The position numbers and the translations under genes were made by a program. A DNA stretch of 64,000 bases from Flavobacteriales bacterium (GTDB taxonomy: Bacteria > Bacteroidota > Bacteroidia > Flavobacteriales_E > Vicingaceae), in NCBI GenBank assembly GCA_020635815.1, contig JACJZB010000001.1:434001-498000 (forward strand). The letters run 5' to 3'. The notes beneath the pieces are model-generated. The model did not search any database and was not told where the DNA came from. It saw nothing but the letters and a program-made list of their open reading frames with translations. Below are positions 34,701 through 42,714 of this stretch, one piece after another; position 1 is the first letter of the stretch, and each line of letters opens with the position of its first letter.

Positions 34701-34790
34701 ACCATTTGCTACAAATGTTAATGAAAGAGCATATAATGCTGCTAGAGCAAATAATACTGTAAATGTTGTTAATAGTCCTTTGTTTTGCAT
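31764..34790 (-). CDS. secDF: SecDF fused protein translocase subunit
   Basis: The 1008-residue inner membrane protein joins SecD and SecF, as is usual in Bacteroidota. It uses the proton gradient to help proteins exit SecYEG. SecD shows a first helix, then LNLGLDLKGGMNVTLEVQIN, a large periplasmic region, LPAPARIIEENVVGPTLG, and SVDANVLIFERIREEI in its membrane part. The SecF half begins with the second conserved GLQYGIDFKGGRTYVVRF and has SINDTVVVFDRIREYL. An acidic, low-complexity insert (TTTTTEEVLEEGTAEEVADA) lies in the SecD periplasmic part. A good promoter precedes the gene and a terminator follows it. Confidence 0.96.
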   Translation of the reverse strand: MQNKGLLTTFTVLFALAALYALSLTFVANGVESDAKEYANGDSDVEYAYLDSMSSEEVYPIIGYTYGELRTKTLNLGLDLKGGMNVTLEVQINEVVKALSSFSKDNAFNQAIIDAKKAQKATNADFVTLFGQAYQEKNPNGKLSSIFYTLDNKDKLSPNATNEEVLAFIKDEADDAIERSFNVLRTRISLFGAAQPNIQKLTGSDRILVELPGVKDKARVRQLLQGTAKLEFWLTYENQEIYPMLAQADELLGAANKAKESVVDTTTTTEEVLEEGTAEEVADAIENLIDSTASTTEEGTSSLLDKIEGADSESTDSNAVATPDQSFEDYAKEHPLFAIMRPAIFQDENGQYFPGQGPIVGYVAIKDTAKVNAYMAMKEVKALFPPRIKFLWTAKPYDDEGKFLQLLAIKVDNREGKAVLEGDVIIDASQQFDQFSGSPRIDMAMNGEGANKWKHITADNIGKSVVIALDNLVYSFPTVQGEISGGQSNITGNFDIEEAKLIANILKAGKLPAPARIIEENVVGPTLGHESINKGMFSFLVALLVVLAYMVFYYSKAGIASVIALLANMFFIFGVLASMPQLIALTLPGIAGIILTIGMSVDANVLIFERIREEIAAGKGTRLAVADGYKFAYSSIIDANVTTLLTGAVLWFFGTGPVEGFAKTLVIGIGTSLFTAIFITRLIFEFNLNKNKVLSFSTKFTEGAFKNTNINFLNNRKKFYILSGIIIIIGIGSLATKGLQYGIDFKGGRTYVVRFDAPVSTTAISKSLETLFETSPETKTFGDNNQVKITTTYMIDNEEENADDIVEGKLNEGLSTLNDKYEVMSSQKVGPTIADDIKTSSFWSILFSLVIIFIYIVFRFKKWQFGIGAVFALFHDVLITLAIFSIFYGILPFSLEVDQAFIAAILTVVGYSINDTVVVFDRIREYLGSFKKQEEEDVINNALNSTLSRTVNTSLSTIFVLLMIFLFGGEVIRGFSFALLIGVIVGTYSSLFIASPIMYDFTKKIEKK

Positions 34791-34836
34791 TTTTCTATTC
34801 TAAATCTATATTAATATTCCTTAATTTATAAGCCTG

Positions 34837-34867
34837 CAAATATAGAATTTCAAATACTATTACACAA
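34837..34867 (-). promoter_or_regulatory. Bacteroidota-type promoter for secDF
   Basis: On the minus strand TTG (34865-34867), a 20-base spacer and TATATTTG (34837-34844) match the TTG-N17-23-TAnnTTTG pattern. The leader would be about 40 bases. Confidence 0.55.
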
Positions 34868-34916
34868 TAGTATTATTGAATTACTTTTATATCTGCTCAA
34901 AGCGTTGTAAAATCAG

Positions 34917-34924
34917 TATTTTTG
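34917..34924 (+). promoter_or_regulatory. -7 box for the sorting-tail surface protein gene
   Basis: TATTTTTG matches TAnnTTTG, 30 bases before the chosen ATG at 34954. It lies inside the upstream part of the open frame, which supports the later start. Confidence 0.35.
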
Positions 34925-34953
34925 TTAGGCATAAAAACTTTTATTTAACAATT

Positions 34954-37218
34954 ATGAAATGGAATACTGTAATTATTGCTCTTGGTTTGTTGGTTCTCCA
35001 ATTTAATTTAGCCGCTCAGGATAATTTTGTTAGAAATATTCAGCTTGAAGTACAAAAGTTAGATGGTTCAACATTTAAACATGCTTTTGTGGGAGGGTTA
35101 AATCACACACAGTATTCTGAAGTGGATTTAAATTTAGATGGGATTAATGATTTAATAACTTTTGATAGGGTAGGAAACAAACTTTCTACTTTTATAAATA
35201 ACGGAATTGCAAGTGTTGTTGATTATACTTTTGCCCCAGAATATATTGATAGCTTGCCAATATTTACAAGTTGGGTATTGTTTAGAGATTATAATTGTGA
35301 TGGCAAACAAGATATATTTACTTATTTCTCTGGAGGAGTTAAGGTGTATAAGAACACATCAACAAATACTTCATTATCGTTTCAATTGGTAACTTCTCAA
35401 ATAAAATCTAATTATAACCCTGATAATGTTGGCTCAAATCCTATTAATCTTTATATCAGTTCTACTGATATTCCTGCAATAGACGACATAGATAATGATG
35501 GTGATTTAGATGTTTTAACATTTAGTATTTTAGGTAATTATGTTGAGTATCATAAAAATATGTCAAAAGAACTTTACGGAACTTGTGATAGCTTAGGCTA
35601 TGTAGTTGCTAATAAATGTTGGGGTTTTTTCTCTGAAAATTTATCAAACAACAGTGTTACCTTTTATGATACTTGCATGAGCAATGTAGCTAACCCTGAG
35701 AAATTAGATGGTGATTTCGAAAAAAAGAAACATAGCGGATCGAGTTTGTTTACATTAGATGTTGATGCGAATAATACGAAAGATTTAGTTTTAGGAGATG
35801 TTACTTTTAATAATATGACACTCCTGCACAACACAGATAATTCGATAGATTACACTAGTTCTTTAATTACGCAACAAGATCAAGATTTTCCAAGTAGTTT
35901 AAGTTCAACAGCGGCGGTTGATCTTAATGTTTTTCCTGCGGGATTTTATTTAGATGTAAACAATGATAATGTTAAAGACTTGATTGTATCAACCAACTGC
36001 AATTCGGGTTGTGAAAACTTTGAAAGCTCTTGGCTTTATTTAAACAATGGTGCTACAAATTTACCTGATTTTACTTTGAGTAAAAAAGATTTTTTACAAG
36101 AAGATATGATAGAGTTGGGAGAGGGAGCTAATCCAGTATTTTTTGATTATAATGATGATGGATTAATGGATTTAGTAGTAGGTAATTTTGGAGAATTTGA
36201 CAATACCTTATCATTATTATATAAACCATATTTATCATTATACAAGAATATAGGAACAGCAGCAAGCCCTATTTTTAAATTAATTGATAGTGATTTTGCT
36301 GGCTTATCAACCATGAATTTAGATTTAGGTTCAAATGCCCCTACTTTAGGTTTAATGCCAACCTTTGGCGATTTAGATGATGATGGTGATGAGGATATGA
36401 TTTTGGGAGATTATTTAGGAAACCTTCATTATTTTACCAATACAGCAGGGGCAGGGAATGATGCAGTATTTACATTAAACCAAGTAAAATACCAAGGAAT
36501 AGATGTAGGAAGTTTTGCTGCACCACAGTTAATTGACTTAAACAGAAATGGAAAATTGGACTTAGTAATTGGTAAAAATAATGGCTATTTTACCTACTAT
36601 GAAAATACAGGAACAATAAATGTTCCTGCTTTTACAAAAATTACAGATTCATTAGGTTATGTTTCTACGCTTGAACCTGGTTATTTTGTTGGGAGAAGTG
36701 CTCCATATATTTATGAAGATGCAGGAGTTTATAAAATGCTGGCAGGTTCGGCAAATGGTTATTTATTTAAATACGATAACATAGAAGGTAATTTAACGGG
36801 AACTTTTAATAAAGTTGATACCGCTTATTTAAACCTTAAAGAAGGAAAAAACACAACCTTAACCATTGCTGATATTACCAATGACGGAAAGCTAGACATG
36901 ATGATAGGAAACCAGTCAGGTGGTATTTCTTATTTTAAAGGTGCTGACGCTGTTATTTCTGTAGAAGAATATAAAATACTTGAAGGAATTACAGTTTACC
37001 CAAACCCTACTAAAGAACTATTAACATTAGATTTAGGAACTAATTATCTAAAAAATGCATCTGTTAAGGTGTTTGATTTATTAGGGAAAACAATTTTTAA
37101 CCAAAAAGTAAGCTCTAACAAAACAACTATTAATCTAAATGGCTTAAACCAAGGTGTTTACTTGGTTAAGTTTACTAACGATAATGGTAGTAAAGTTTTT
37201 AAAGTGGTAAAGGAGTAA
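34954..37218 (+). CDS. FG-GAP/VCBS repeat surface protein with type IX secretion (type A) sorting domain
   Basis: I choose the ATG at 34954 because it opens a clean signal peptide (MKWNTVIIALGLLVLQFNLA); the frame extends 26 codons further upstream without support. The 754-residue product carries about nine calcium-binding-like D-x-N/D-x-D/N-G blades (DLNLDGINDLITF, DDIDNDGDLDVLTF, GDLDDDGDEDMILGDYLG), the layout of an FG-GAP beta-propeller. The end ITVYPNPTKELLTLDL and GVYLVKFTNDNGSKVFKVVK is a type A sorting domain that sends proteins to the cell surface through type IX secretion. Such proteins are adhesins or extracellular binding proteins; the ligand is unknown. PorX, a regulator of that pathway, is encoded at 59-60.5 kb. 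Confidence 0.9.
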   Translation: MKWNTVIIALGLLVLQFNLAAQDNFVRNIQLEVQKLDGSTFKHAFVGGLNHTQYSEVDLNLDGINDLITFDRVGNKLSTFINNGIASVVDYTFAPEYIDSLPIFTSWVLFRDYNCDGKQDIFTYFSGGVKVYKNTSTNTSLSFQLVTSQIKSNYNPDNVGSNPINLYISSTDIPAIDDIDNDGDLDVLTFSILGNYVEYHKNMSKELYGTCDSLGYVVANKCWGFFSENLSNNSVTFYDTCMSNVANPEKLDGDFEKKKHSGSSLFTLDVDANNTKDLVLGDVTFNNMTLLHNTDNSIDYTSSLITQQDQDFPSSLSSTAAVDLNVFPAGFYLDVNNDNVKDLIVSTNCNSGCENFESSWLYLNNGATNLPDFTLSKKDFLQEDMIELGEGANPVFFDYNDDGLMDLVVGNFGEFDNTLSLLYKPYLSLYKNIGTAASPIFKLIDSDFAGLSTMNLDLGSNAPTLGLMPTFGDLDDDGDEDMILGDYLGNLHYFTNTAGAGNDAVFTLNQVKYQGIDVGSFAAPQLIDLNRNGKLDLVIGKNNGYFTYYENTGTINVPAFTKITDSLGYVSTLEPGYFVGRSAPYIYEDAGVYKMLAGSANGYLFKYDNIEGNLTGTFNKVDTAYLNLKEGKNTTLTIADITNDGKLDMMIGNQSGGISYFKGADAVISVEEYKILEGITVYPNPTKELLTLDLGTNYLKNASVKVFDLLGKTIFNQKVSSNKTTINLNGLNQGVYLVKFTNDNGSKVFKVVKE

Positions 37219-37248
37219 TATTAATCTTTAAAATAAGTTAATATTATC

Positions 37249-38181
37249 ATGAAGAAGATAGTTGTATTTTTTGTGTCTCTTATTTCGTATGGAATTAGCT
37301 ATTCTCAATATGAAGCTCAAACATTTTCGTTTATGAGAGATGATTTCGGGGGATGGAAATTTACCGAACAACTTATAGAGGTAATAGAGTTAGCAAGGCT
37401 AAACGAAATAAGTAAATTGGAAATTGATATTGTTGAAATAAGAAATTCTGAAACTGATTACACAAAATTTAAATGTGATATTAAACCAGATAACAATTTA
37501 TTGGTTGAGAAAATTTATGAAGGAAGCGAAAGAATCTATGTTTCCGGTTATGAATACAATATAATTAAAGGTGTGTTTTGTTTAAAAAGTACTTTTTCTG
37601 TTTCTCATCCTTTTTTGCCAAAAAATAATTACATTGATTTACATTCAGGAAATAATAACTACCCTTTCGATTCTACTTTTATTCAAGTTAATAGTGATAC
37701 TTCAATTCTTACTGTTATTCGTAAGTATAGAGAAATCGATTATATAACTGGAGATACGATTTTGCTTCGTGAAATTCATAAATCTGATGTTCGATATTAT
37801 TTTGACTTAAATAATAACATCATAAAAGTAAATGGAAGAAATGGAAATGAACTTGATAGGTTTTATAGCTACATTTCTAATGATACAATAATTTGTAATT
37901 ATTCTGTTAACCAATCAGGAACTGAGGTAAAATATGCTGAAAAGCAGATATTATCAAAAAAATGGATTTCAAAAAAGAAGTATATTAAGATAATTACAAT
38001 ATATTTTTCTGATAGTTTTTTCAGTAAAACTAAAAATGAATACATAAATAGTACAAGGAAGCATACAGATAAGCTAGAATACACCCTTAATAAGCAAAAG
38101 TTACCTGTTGAAATTTATCTGTTAGATTCCAAATCATTAGCTAAAACAGGTTCTAGTATGAGAATAAAGTACTTTAAGTAA
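37249..38181 (+). CDS. Exported protein of unknown function
   Basis: The 310 residues begin with a signal peptide (KKIVVFFVSLISYGISYS) and continue as a polar, beta-rich protein with many tyrosines and charged residues (KSDVRYYFDLNNNIIKVNGR). I recognise no family and see no lipobox or sorting tail. It lies 30 bases after the surface protein gene on the same strand and could be cotranscribed. Its 3' end overlaps the convergent aspartic protease gene by 8 bases. Confidence 0.65.
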   Translation: MKKIVVFFVSLISYGISYSQYEAQTFSFMRDDFGGWKFTEQLIEVIELARLNEISKLEIDIVEIRNSETDYTKFKCDIKPDNNLLVEKIYEGSERIYVSGYEYNIIKGVFCLKSTFSVSHPFLPKNNYIDLHSGNNNYPFDSTFIQVNSDTSILTVIRKYREIDYITGDTILLREIHKSDVRYYFDLNNNIIKVNGRNGNELDRFYSYISNDTIICNYSVNQSGTEVKYAEKQILSKKWISKKKYIKIITIYFSDSFFSKTKNEYINSTRKHTDKLEYTLNKQKLPVEIYLLDSKSLAKTGSSMRIKYFK

Positions 38182-38605
38182 ATTGAGATAACACCAACTC
38201 CTTTTTCTCATAATCTATCACCGCTTTGTAATCTGTTAAAATATCACCACCAATAATTCCATCAATAGGTGCTAAACCAAGTTTCTCGTAAGATAGATTT
38301 ACATGTTGTAAGTCAAGAATAGTCGCATCATAATCGTTAATTAACAAATCTCCCAATTGAAGCTTGTTTAGCAACACTTTTTTACTGGTCATAGTATTTG
38401 TTCCCAATCCAGAAGAAAGTCTGTCGTGCTCTTCAAGATTATCATCACCAATAAAATGTTGTATTCTGGTTTCATCAAAAACACTTCTCGATGCTCCTGT
38501 ATCAATAATGGCATTGGCAGTTATTCCGTTTATAGTAATGGTTACTTTTAAATGAAAGCCATCATTTTCAATTGGGAATAGAGTTATGGGTAGTATTGTT
38601 TTCAT
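38174..38605 (-). CDS. Retropepsin-like (clan AA) aspartic protease family protein
   Basis: The 143-residue protein has the single-lobe aspartic protease motif NAIIDTGASRSVFDE (D-T-G-A-S) after a strand of the kind FHLKVTINGI, and a second hydrophobic-hydrophobic-glycine strand (IDGIIGGDILTDYKAVIDY) near the end. Single lobes must dimerise to be active, as in retroviral proteases; the bacterial family also contains proteins whose catalytic role is untested. No signal peptide is evident, so it is probably cytoplasmic. It is a single gene, tail to tail with the unknown exported protein gene. Confidence 0.75.
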   Translation of the reverse strand: MKTILPITLFPIENDGFHLKVTITINGITANAIIDTGASRSVFDETRIQHFIGDDNLEEHDRLSSGLGTNTMTSKKVLLNKLQLGDLLINDYDATILDLQHVNLSYEKLGLAPIDGIIGGDILTDYKAVIDYEKKELVLSQFT

Positions 38606-38632
38606 AATAGAATTAACTTAAATGAATAATTA

Positions 38633-38725
38633 TGTCATACCGAGCATTGTAGGGGTATCTTTTTAATAATTAGTAAAATTCTCAAAAGATTCCTCTGTTC
38701 CGCTAATGCTTCAATCGGAATGACA
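38633..38725. repeat. Interspersed inverted repeat (TGTCATACCGAGC ... GGAATGACA type)
   Basis: The ends TGTCATACCGAGC and the near-complementary GAATGACA frame about 90 bases containing AAGATTCCTCTG, a pattern common between genes in Bacteroidota. It precedes the tRNA terminator. Confidence 0.55.
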
Positions 38726-38739
38726 GATAAATGTAAACA

Positions 38740-38769
38740 AAAAATGTCGGAATAAATTCCGACATTTTT
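38740..38769 (-). terminator. Intrinsic terminator after tRNA-Gly
   Basis: A 12-bp stem AAAATGTCGGAA / TTCCGACATTTT with loop TAAA lies just past the 3' end of the tRNA on the minus strand, with A/T tracts on both sides. Confidence 0.75.
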
Positions 38770-38772
38770 ACG

Positions 38773-38845
38773 AGCGAGAGACGAGGCTCGAACTCGCGAC
38801 CCTCAGCTTGGAAGGCTGACGCTCTACCAACTGAGCTACTCTCGC
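38773..38845 (-). tRNA. tRNA-Gly (anticodon TCC)
   Basis: On the minus strand the sequence folds as a 73-base tRNA: acceptor GCGAGAG with CTCTCGC, D arm AGCTCAGTTGGTAGAGC, anticodon stem TCAGC/GCTGA around CTTCCAA (anticodon TCC), a short variable loop and TΨC arm GCGAGTTCGAGCCTCGT-like. The discriminator base is U and no CCA is encoded. TCC reads GGA and GGG glycine codons. It lies between mdh and a repeat-rich gap. Confidence 0.95.
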
Positions 38846-38870
38846 TTTAGAATTTCAAAAGTAATATAAA

Positions 38871-39806
38871 TTATGCTAATACACTATCTAAAAGTGCATT
38901 CGTTTTTTTAACACCTTCAGCACTTTCTGTAAGTTTTGCTTTTTCAGTAGCATTTAATTCAATTTCAACAATTTTTTCAATTCCGTTAGCTCCTAATACA
39001 CAAGGAACTCCAATTGATAAACCATTCAATCCATATTCACCTTCAACTAAAGCTGAACAAGGGAATATTTTTTTAGAATCTTGAGCAATAGCTCTAACTA
39101 ATTCAGAAACTGCAGCACCAGGTGCATACCAAGCTGAAGTTCCTAATAAACCAGTTAATGTTGCACCACCAACTTTAGTAGCTTCAACTATTTCGCTCAT
39201 TCTTTCAGCCGATAAAAATTCTGAAACAGGAACACTATTTCTTACAGCTTTATCAATTAAAGGAACCATACCAGTATCGCTGTGTCCACCAATTACCATT
39301 CCGTCAACATCTGATGAAGGACAATCTAAAGCCTCAGCTAATCTGTATTTAAAACGAGCGCTATCTAAAGCTCCACCCATTCCAATAATTCTGTTTTTAG
39401 GGATATTTGTAGCTTTATGTACCAAGTAAGCCATTGTATCCATTGGGTTGCTAACTACAATTACAATAACGTTTGGCGAATGTTGTAATAAATTTTCAGT
39501 TACAGTTTTAACAATACCAGCATTAATACCGATTAACTCTTCACGAGTCATTCCAGGCTTACGAGGAATACCACTCGTAATTACAGCAACATCACTTCCT
39601 GCTGTTTTAGAATAATCGTTAGTAACACCTGTAATTTTTGTGTCAAAACCATTTAACGAAGCACATTGCATTAAATCCATAGCTTTACCTTCAGCAAAAC
39701 CTTCTTTAATATCAACTAAAACTACTTCTGAAGCAAAGTTTTTAATGGCAATATATTCAGCACAACTTGCACCTACTGCTCCTGCTCCTACTACTGTAAC
39801 TTTCAT
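38871..39806 (-). CDS. mdh: Malate dehydrogenase (LDH-like type)
   Basis: The 311-residue NAD-dependent enzyme interconverts malate and oxaloacetate in the TCA cycle. The start KVTVVGAGAVGASCAEYIA is the nucleotide-binding motif; ITSGIPRKPGMTREELIGIN carries substrate-binding arginines, and the catalytic His is in VIGGHSDTGMVPL at about residue 175. The pattern matches the LDH-like bacterial malate dehydrogenases, where the second arginine in the mobile loop favours oxaloacetate over pyruvate. It lies 26 bases upstream of tRNA-Gly on the same strand and diverges from the glutamate dehydrogenase gene. Confidence 0.95.
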   Translation of the reverse strand: MKVTVVGAGAVGASCAEYIAIKNFASEVVLVDIKEGFAEGKAMDLMQCASLNGFDTKITGVTNDYSKTAGSDVAVITSGIPRKPGMTREELIGINAGIVKTVTENLLQHSPNVIVIVVSNPMDTMAYLVHKATNIPKNRIIGMGGALDSARFKYRLAEALDCPSSDVDGMVIGGHSDTGMVPLIDKAVRNSVPVSEFLSAERMSEIVEATKVGGATLTGLLGTSAWYAPGAAVSELVRAIAQDSKKIFPCSALVEGEYGLNGLSIGVPCVLGANGIEKIVEIELNATEKAKLTESAEGVKKTNALLDSVLA

Positions 39807-39959
39807 AATTGTATTTATTTTAATATAAGAAAAATGTGATAATTAAGGTTGGCTAAATTAAGCAAACAATATACTATTTACAAGAAATAATTGTGAACAG
39901 ATTTTTTAATTCTTAAGTTTTTATTCTTAGGAATAATTAGCTTAAATCAATGATTTTTT

Positions 39960-39967
39960 TACTTTTG
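39960..39967 (+). promoter_or_regulatory. -7 box for the glutamate dehydrogenase gene
   Basis: TACTTTTG matches TAnnTTTG and lies 41 bases before the ATG at 40008. The expected TTG box is not evident. Confidence 0.35.
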
Positions 39968-40007
39968 CTGACTTACAATAATTTAAGGCGTTTAAAATCA
40001 ATATACA

Positions 40008-41237
40008 ATGAAAGATTTATTAGATAAGTTTGAGAATAAAACCCCAGAAATAGTTTTTGAATGGAATGATGCAGAAACAGAAGCTCAAGGTTGGGTAGTG
40101 ATAAATTCATTAAGAGGAGGTGCTGCAGGTGGTGGTACTCGTATGAGAGCTGGGTTGGATAAAAGAGAAGTAGAATCGCTAGCAAAAACGATGGAAGTAA
40201 AATTTACAGTTGCAGGACCTGCAATTGGAGGAGCAAAATCTGGGATTAATTTTGACCCAAATGATCCAAGAAAAGAAGGCGTATTAAGAAGGTGGTATGC
40301 TGCGGTTACTCCATTGTTAAAACATTATTATGGAACTGGAGGGGATTTAAATGTTGATGAAATACATGAAGTAATTCCGATGACTGAAGATTGTGGTGTT
40401 TGGCACCCTCAAGAAGGTGTTTTTAATGGACATTTTCAACCTCGTGAAGCACAAAAAATACACCGTATTGGGCAATTAAGACAAGGTGTTTTAAAAGTTA
40501 TAGAAGATAGTAATTATAGCCCAGAAGTAGCCAATAAATATGTGGTTGCTGATATGATTACTGGTTATGGTGTAGCAGAATCTGTAAAACATTATTACGA
40601 TGTTTATGGTGGTTCAGTAAAGGGGAAAAGAGTAATAGTACAAGGATGGGGAAATGTTGGTTCGGCAGGAGCTTATTATTTAGCACAAGATGGAGCAATA
40701 ATAGTTGGTATTATTGATAGAGTAGGAGGTTTGATAAAAGAAGAGGGATTTACTTTAGAAGAAATTAGAAAGCTGTTTGTTGATAAAGATGGTAATAAAT
40801 TACATACTAATAACATGCTATCTTTTGATGAAGTAAATGCAAAGATTTGGGATGTTAAAGCAGAAGTTTTTATTCCGTGTGCAGCTTCAAGATTAATTAC
40901 AAAAGACCAAGTTGATAGAATGATAAATGCAGGAATTGAAGTAATTGCTGCTGGAGCAAACGTTCCTTTTGCGGATAAAGAAATTTTCTTTGGGCCTATT
41001 GCAGATTATGCTGATGATAAAATTAGTATCATCCCAGATTTTATTTCAAACTGTGGAATGGCTAGAGTTTTTGCTTATTTAATGAGTAACGATTTAGGTG
41101 TTTTAGAGGATGAAGCTATTTTTAAAGATGCTTCAGAAACCATTAAAAATGCACTAAAAGCTGCCCATGCCAAAAATAACAGTAAGTATCATATTGCAAA
41201 AACTGCTTTTGAAATTGCATTGAATCAATTAGTATAA
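40008..41237 (+). CDS. Glu/Leu/Phe/Val-type dehydrogenase (probable glutamate dehydrogenase)
   Basis: The 409-residue enzyme belongs to the amino-acid dehydrogenase superfamily that reversibly deaminates amino acids with NAD(P). The substrate half has GGAAGGGTRMRAGLDKRE, VAGPAIGGAKSGINFDPND with the catalytic lysine, and a Rossmann half with IVQGWGNVGSAGAYYLAQDG. The conserved AKSGI and GVWHPQEGVFNG segments favour glutamate dehydrogenase, but leucine/valine enzymes share the fold. It precedes nhaD by 31 bases on the same strand and is divergent from mdh. Confidence 0.85.
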   Translation: MKDLLDKFENKTPEIVFEWNDAETEAQGWVVINSLRGGAAGGGTRMRAGLDKREVESLAKTMEVKFTVAGPAIGGAKSGINFDPNDPRKEGVLRRWYAAVTPLLKHYYGTGGDLNVDEIHEVIPMTEDCGVWHPQEGVFNGHFQPREAQKIHRIGQLRQGVLKVIEDSNYSPEVANKYVVADMITGYGVAESVKHYYDVYGGSVKGKRVIVQGWGNVGSAGAYYLAQDGAIIVGIIDRVGGLIKEEGFTLEEIRKLFVDKDGNKLHTNNMLSFDEVNAKIWDVKAEVFIPCAASRLITKDQVDRMINAGIEVIAAGANVPFADKEIFFGPIADYADDKISIIPDFISNCGMARVFAYLMSNDLGVLEDEAIFKDASETIKNALKAAHAKNNSKYHIAKTAFEIALNQLV

Positions 41238-41268
41238 TTAGTTTTACTTTTTTTTAAATATATATAAC

Positions 41269-42639
41269 ATGGAAATTGCAATTGTATTAGTATTTGTTAT
41301 AGGTTATCTAGCGATAACATTAGAACATAATTTAAAAATTGATAAACTTGTTCCAGCCGTGGCAATGATGGCTATATGTTGGGCTTTAATAGCTTTTGGT
41401 TTAGATGGCTTTCAATATTGGTTTGATTCAGGAAACCATGCCTTAATTGATGCTTTTACTTCTTTTGGACATGAAGAGAAATTACATTTAATGGAAGAAA
41501 CGTTGTTGCACCATTTAGGTAAAACAGCAGAGATTTTATTCTTCTTATTGGGAGCGATGACCATTGTAGAAATCATTGATTATTTTGATGGTTTCTCAAC
41601 CTTTAAGACTTATATAAAAACAAAAAGTAAAACAAAATTACTTTGGATATTCTCATTCTTAGCATTCATATTATCTGCTATTATTGATAACTTAACTGCT
41701 ACAATTGTTTTAATTACTATACTTCAAAAAATAGTTAATGACAAAGAAACTCGTATGTGGTTTGCTGGTTTAATTATTATTGCAGCTAACGCAGGAGGAG
41801 CTTGGTCGCCAATTGGGGATGTGACTACCACTATGCTTTGGATTGGAAATAAGGTATCTACAAATATGTTGATAGAATATTTAGTTTTACCTGCAACATT
41901 ATGTATGGTTGTACCAACATTAATTGCATCTTTTATGAAACCTTTTAAGGGAGATTTAACAGAATCTATTTTAGATAGTCCTGAAGAAACTCATGATACT
42001 AAATATAGTCCTATTATGTTGTATTTAGGATTAGGAATGATTTTGTTTGTACCAGTATTTAAAACAATTACACATTTACCTCCTTATGTAGGGATGATGT
42101 TGTCATTAGGGGTAGTTTGTACATTTGCTGAAATATTTAGTACTAGACATTTTAGCCTCACATCTTTAGGAGACCATTCATCTGATGTTGGACACCATAG
42201 TCCTGTACATAAATCACTATCTAAAATTGAAATGCCAAGTGTATTATTCTTTTTTGGAATTTTAATGGCCGTTGCCGCATTAGAAAGTTTAGGTATGTTA
42301 TTTAATTTTGCTGAAACATTAAATACTGCTATTCCTAATTCAGATATCGTTGTGATGTTGCTTGGAGTAGGTTCTGCAGTAATTGATAATGTTCCGTTAG
42401 TGGCAGCAAGCTTAGGGATGTTCCAAAATGAGTTAAATGACCCATTATGGCACTTTATTGCATTCTCTGCTGGTACAGGAGGTAGTATGTTAATTATTGG
42501 CTCTGCGGCAGGTGTTGTTGCTATGGGAATGGAAAAAATCTCTTTCTTTTGGTACTTTAAAAAAATCTCTTGGTTAGCATTCTTAGGCTTTGCTGTTGGA
42601 GCAGGAGCTTTTATGGTAATCAGAGGATTTGTAGGTTAA
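41269..42639 (+). CDS. nhaD: NhaD-family sodium:proton antiporter
   Basis: The 456-residue inner membrane protein has about 12 helices and typical NhaD sequence: EILFFLLGAMTIVEIIDYFD, DNLTATIVLITILQKIV with the functional Asp, WSPIGDVTTTMLWIGNKVST, and the late SAVIDNVPLVAASLGMF and TGGSMLIIGSAAGVVAMG. NhaD exchanges sodium or lithium for protons and is common in marine Bacteroidota. A gene for glutamate dehydrogenase precedes it by 31 bases, possibly cotranscribed. A strong terminator follows. Confidence 0.92.
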   Translation: MEIAIVLVFVIGYLAITLEHNLKIDKLVPAVAMMAICWALIAFGLDGFQYWFDSGNHALIDAFTSFGHEEKLHLMEETLLHHLGKTAEILFFLLGAMTIVEIIDYFDGFSTFKTYIKTKSKTKLLWIFSFLAFILSAIIDNLTATIVLITILQKIVNDKETRMWFAGLIIIAANAGGAWSPIGDVTTTMLWIGNKVSTNMLIEYLVLPATLCMVVPTLIASFMKPFKGDLTESILDSPEETHDTKYSPIMLYLGLGMILFVPVFKTITHLPPYVGMMLSLGVVCTFAEIFSTRHFSLTSLGDHSSDVGHHSPVHKSLSKIEMPSVLFFFGILMAVAALESLGMLFNFAETLNTAIPNSDIVVMLLGVGSAVIDNVPLVAASLGMFQNELNDPLWHFIAFSAGTGGSMLIIGSAAGVVAMGMEKISFFWYFKKISWLAFLGFAVGAGAFMVIRGFVG

Positions 42640-42652
42640 GATTTGTTAGTAT

Positions 42653-42690
42653 AAAAAAAACACCCTTATATTTTATAAGGGTGTTTTTTT
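42653..42690. terminator. Bidirectional terminator between nhaD and the glycan locus
   Basis: CACCCTTAT pairs with ATAAGGGTG around ATTTT, and the stem is extended by A and T runs on either side. It can serve nhaD on the plus strand and the 639-residue glycosyltransferase gene on the minus strand. Confidence 0.85.
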
Positions 42691-42714
42691 GTTTTTTGAA
42701 ATTATTTTTTTTGT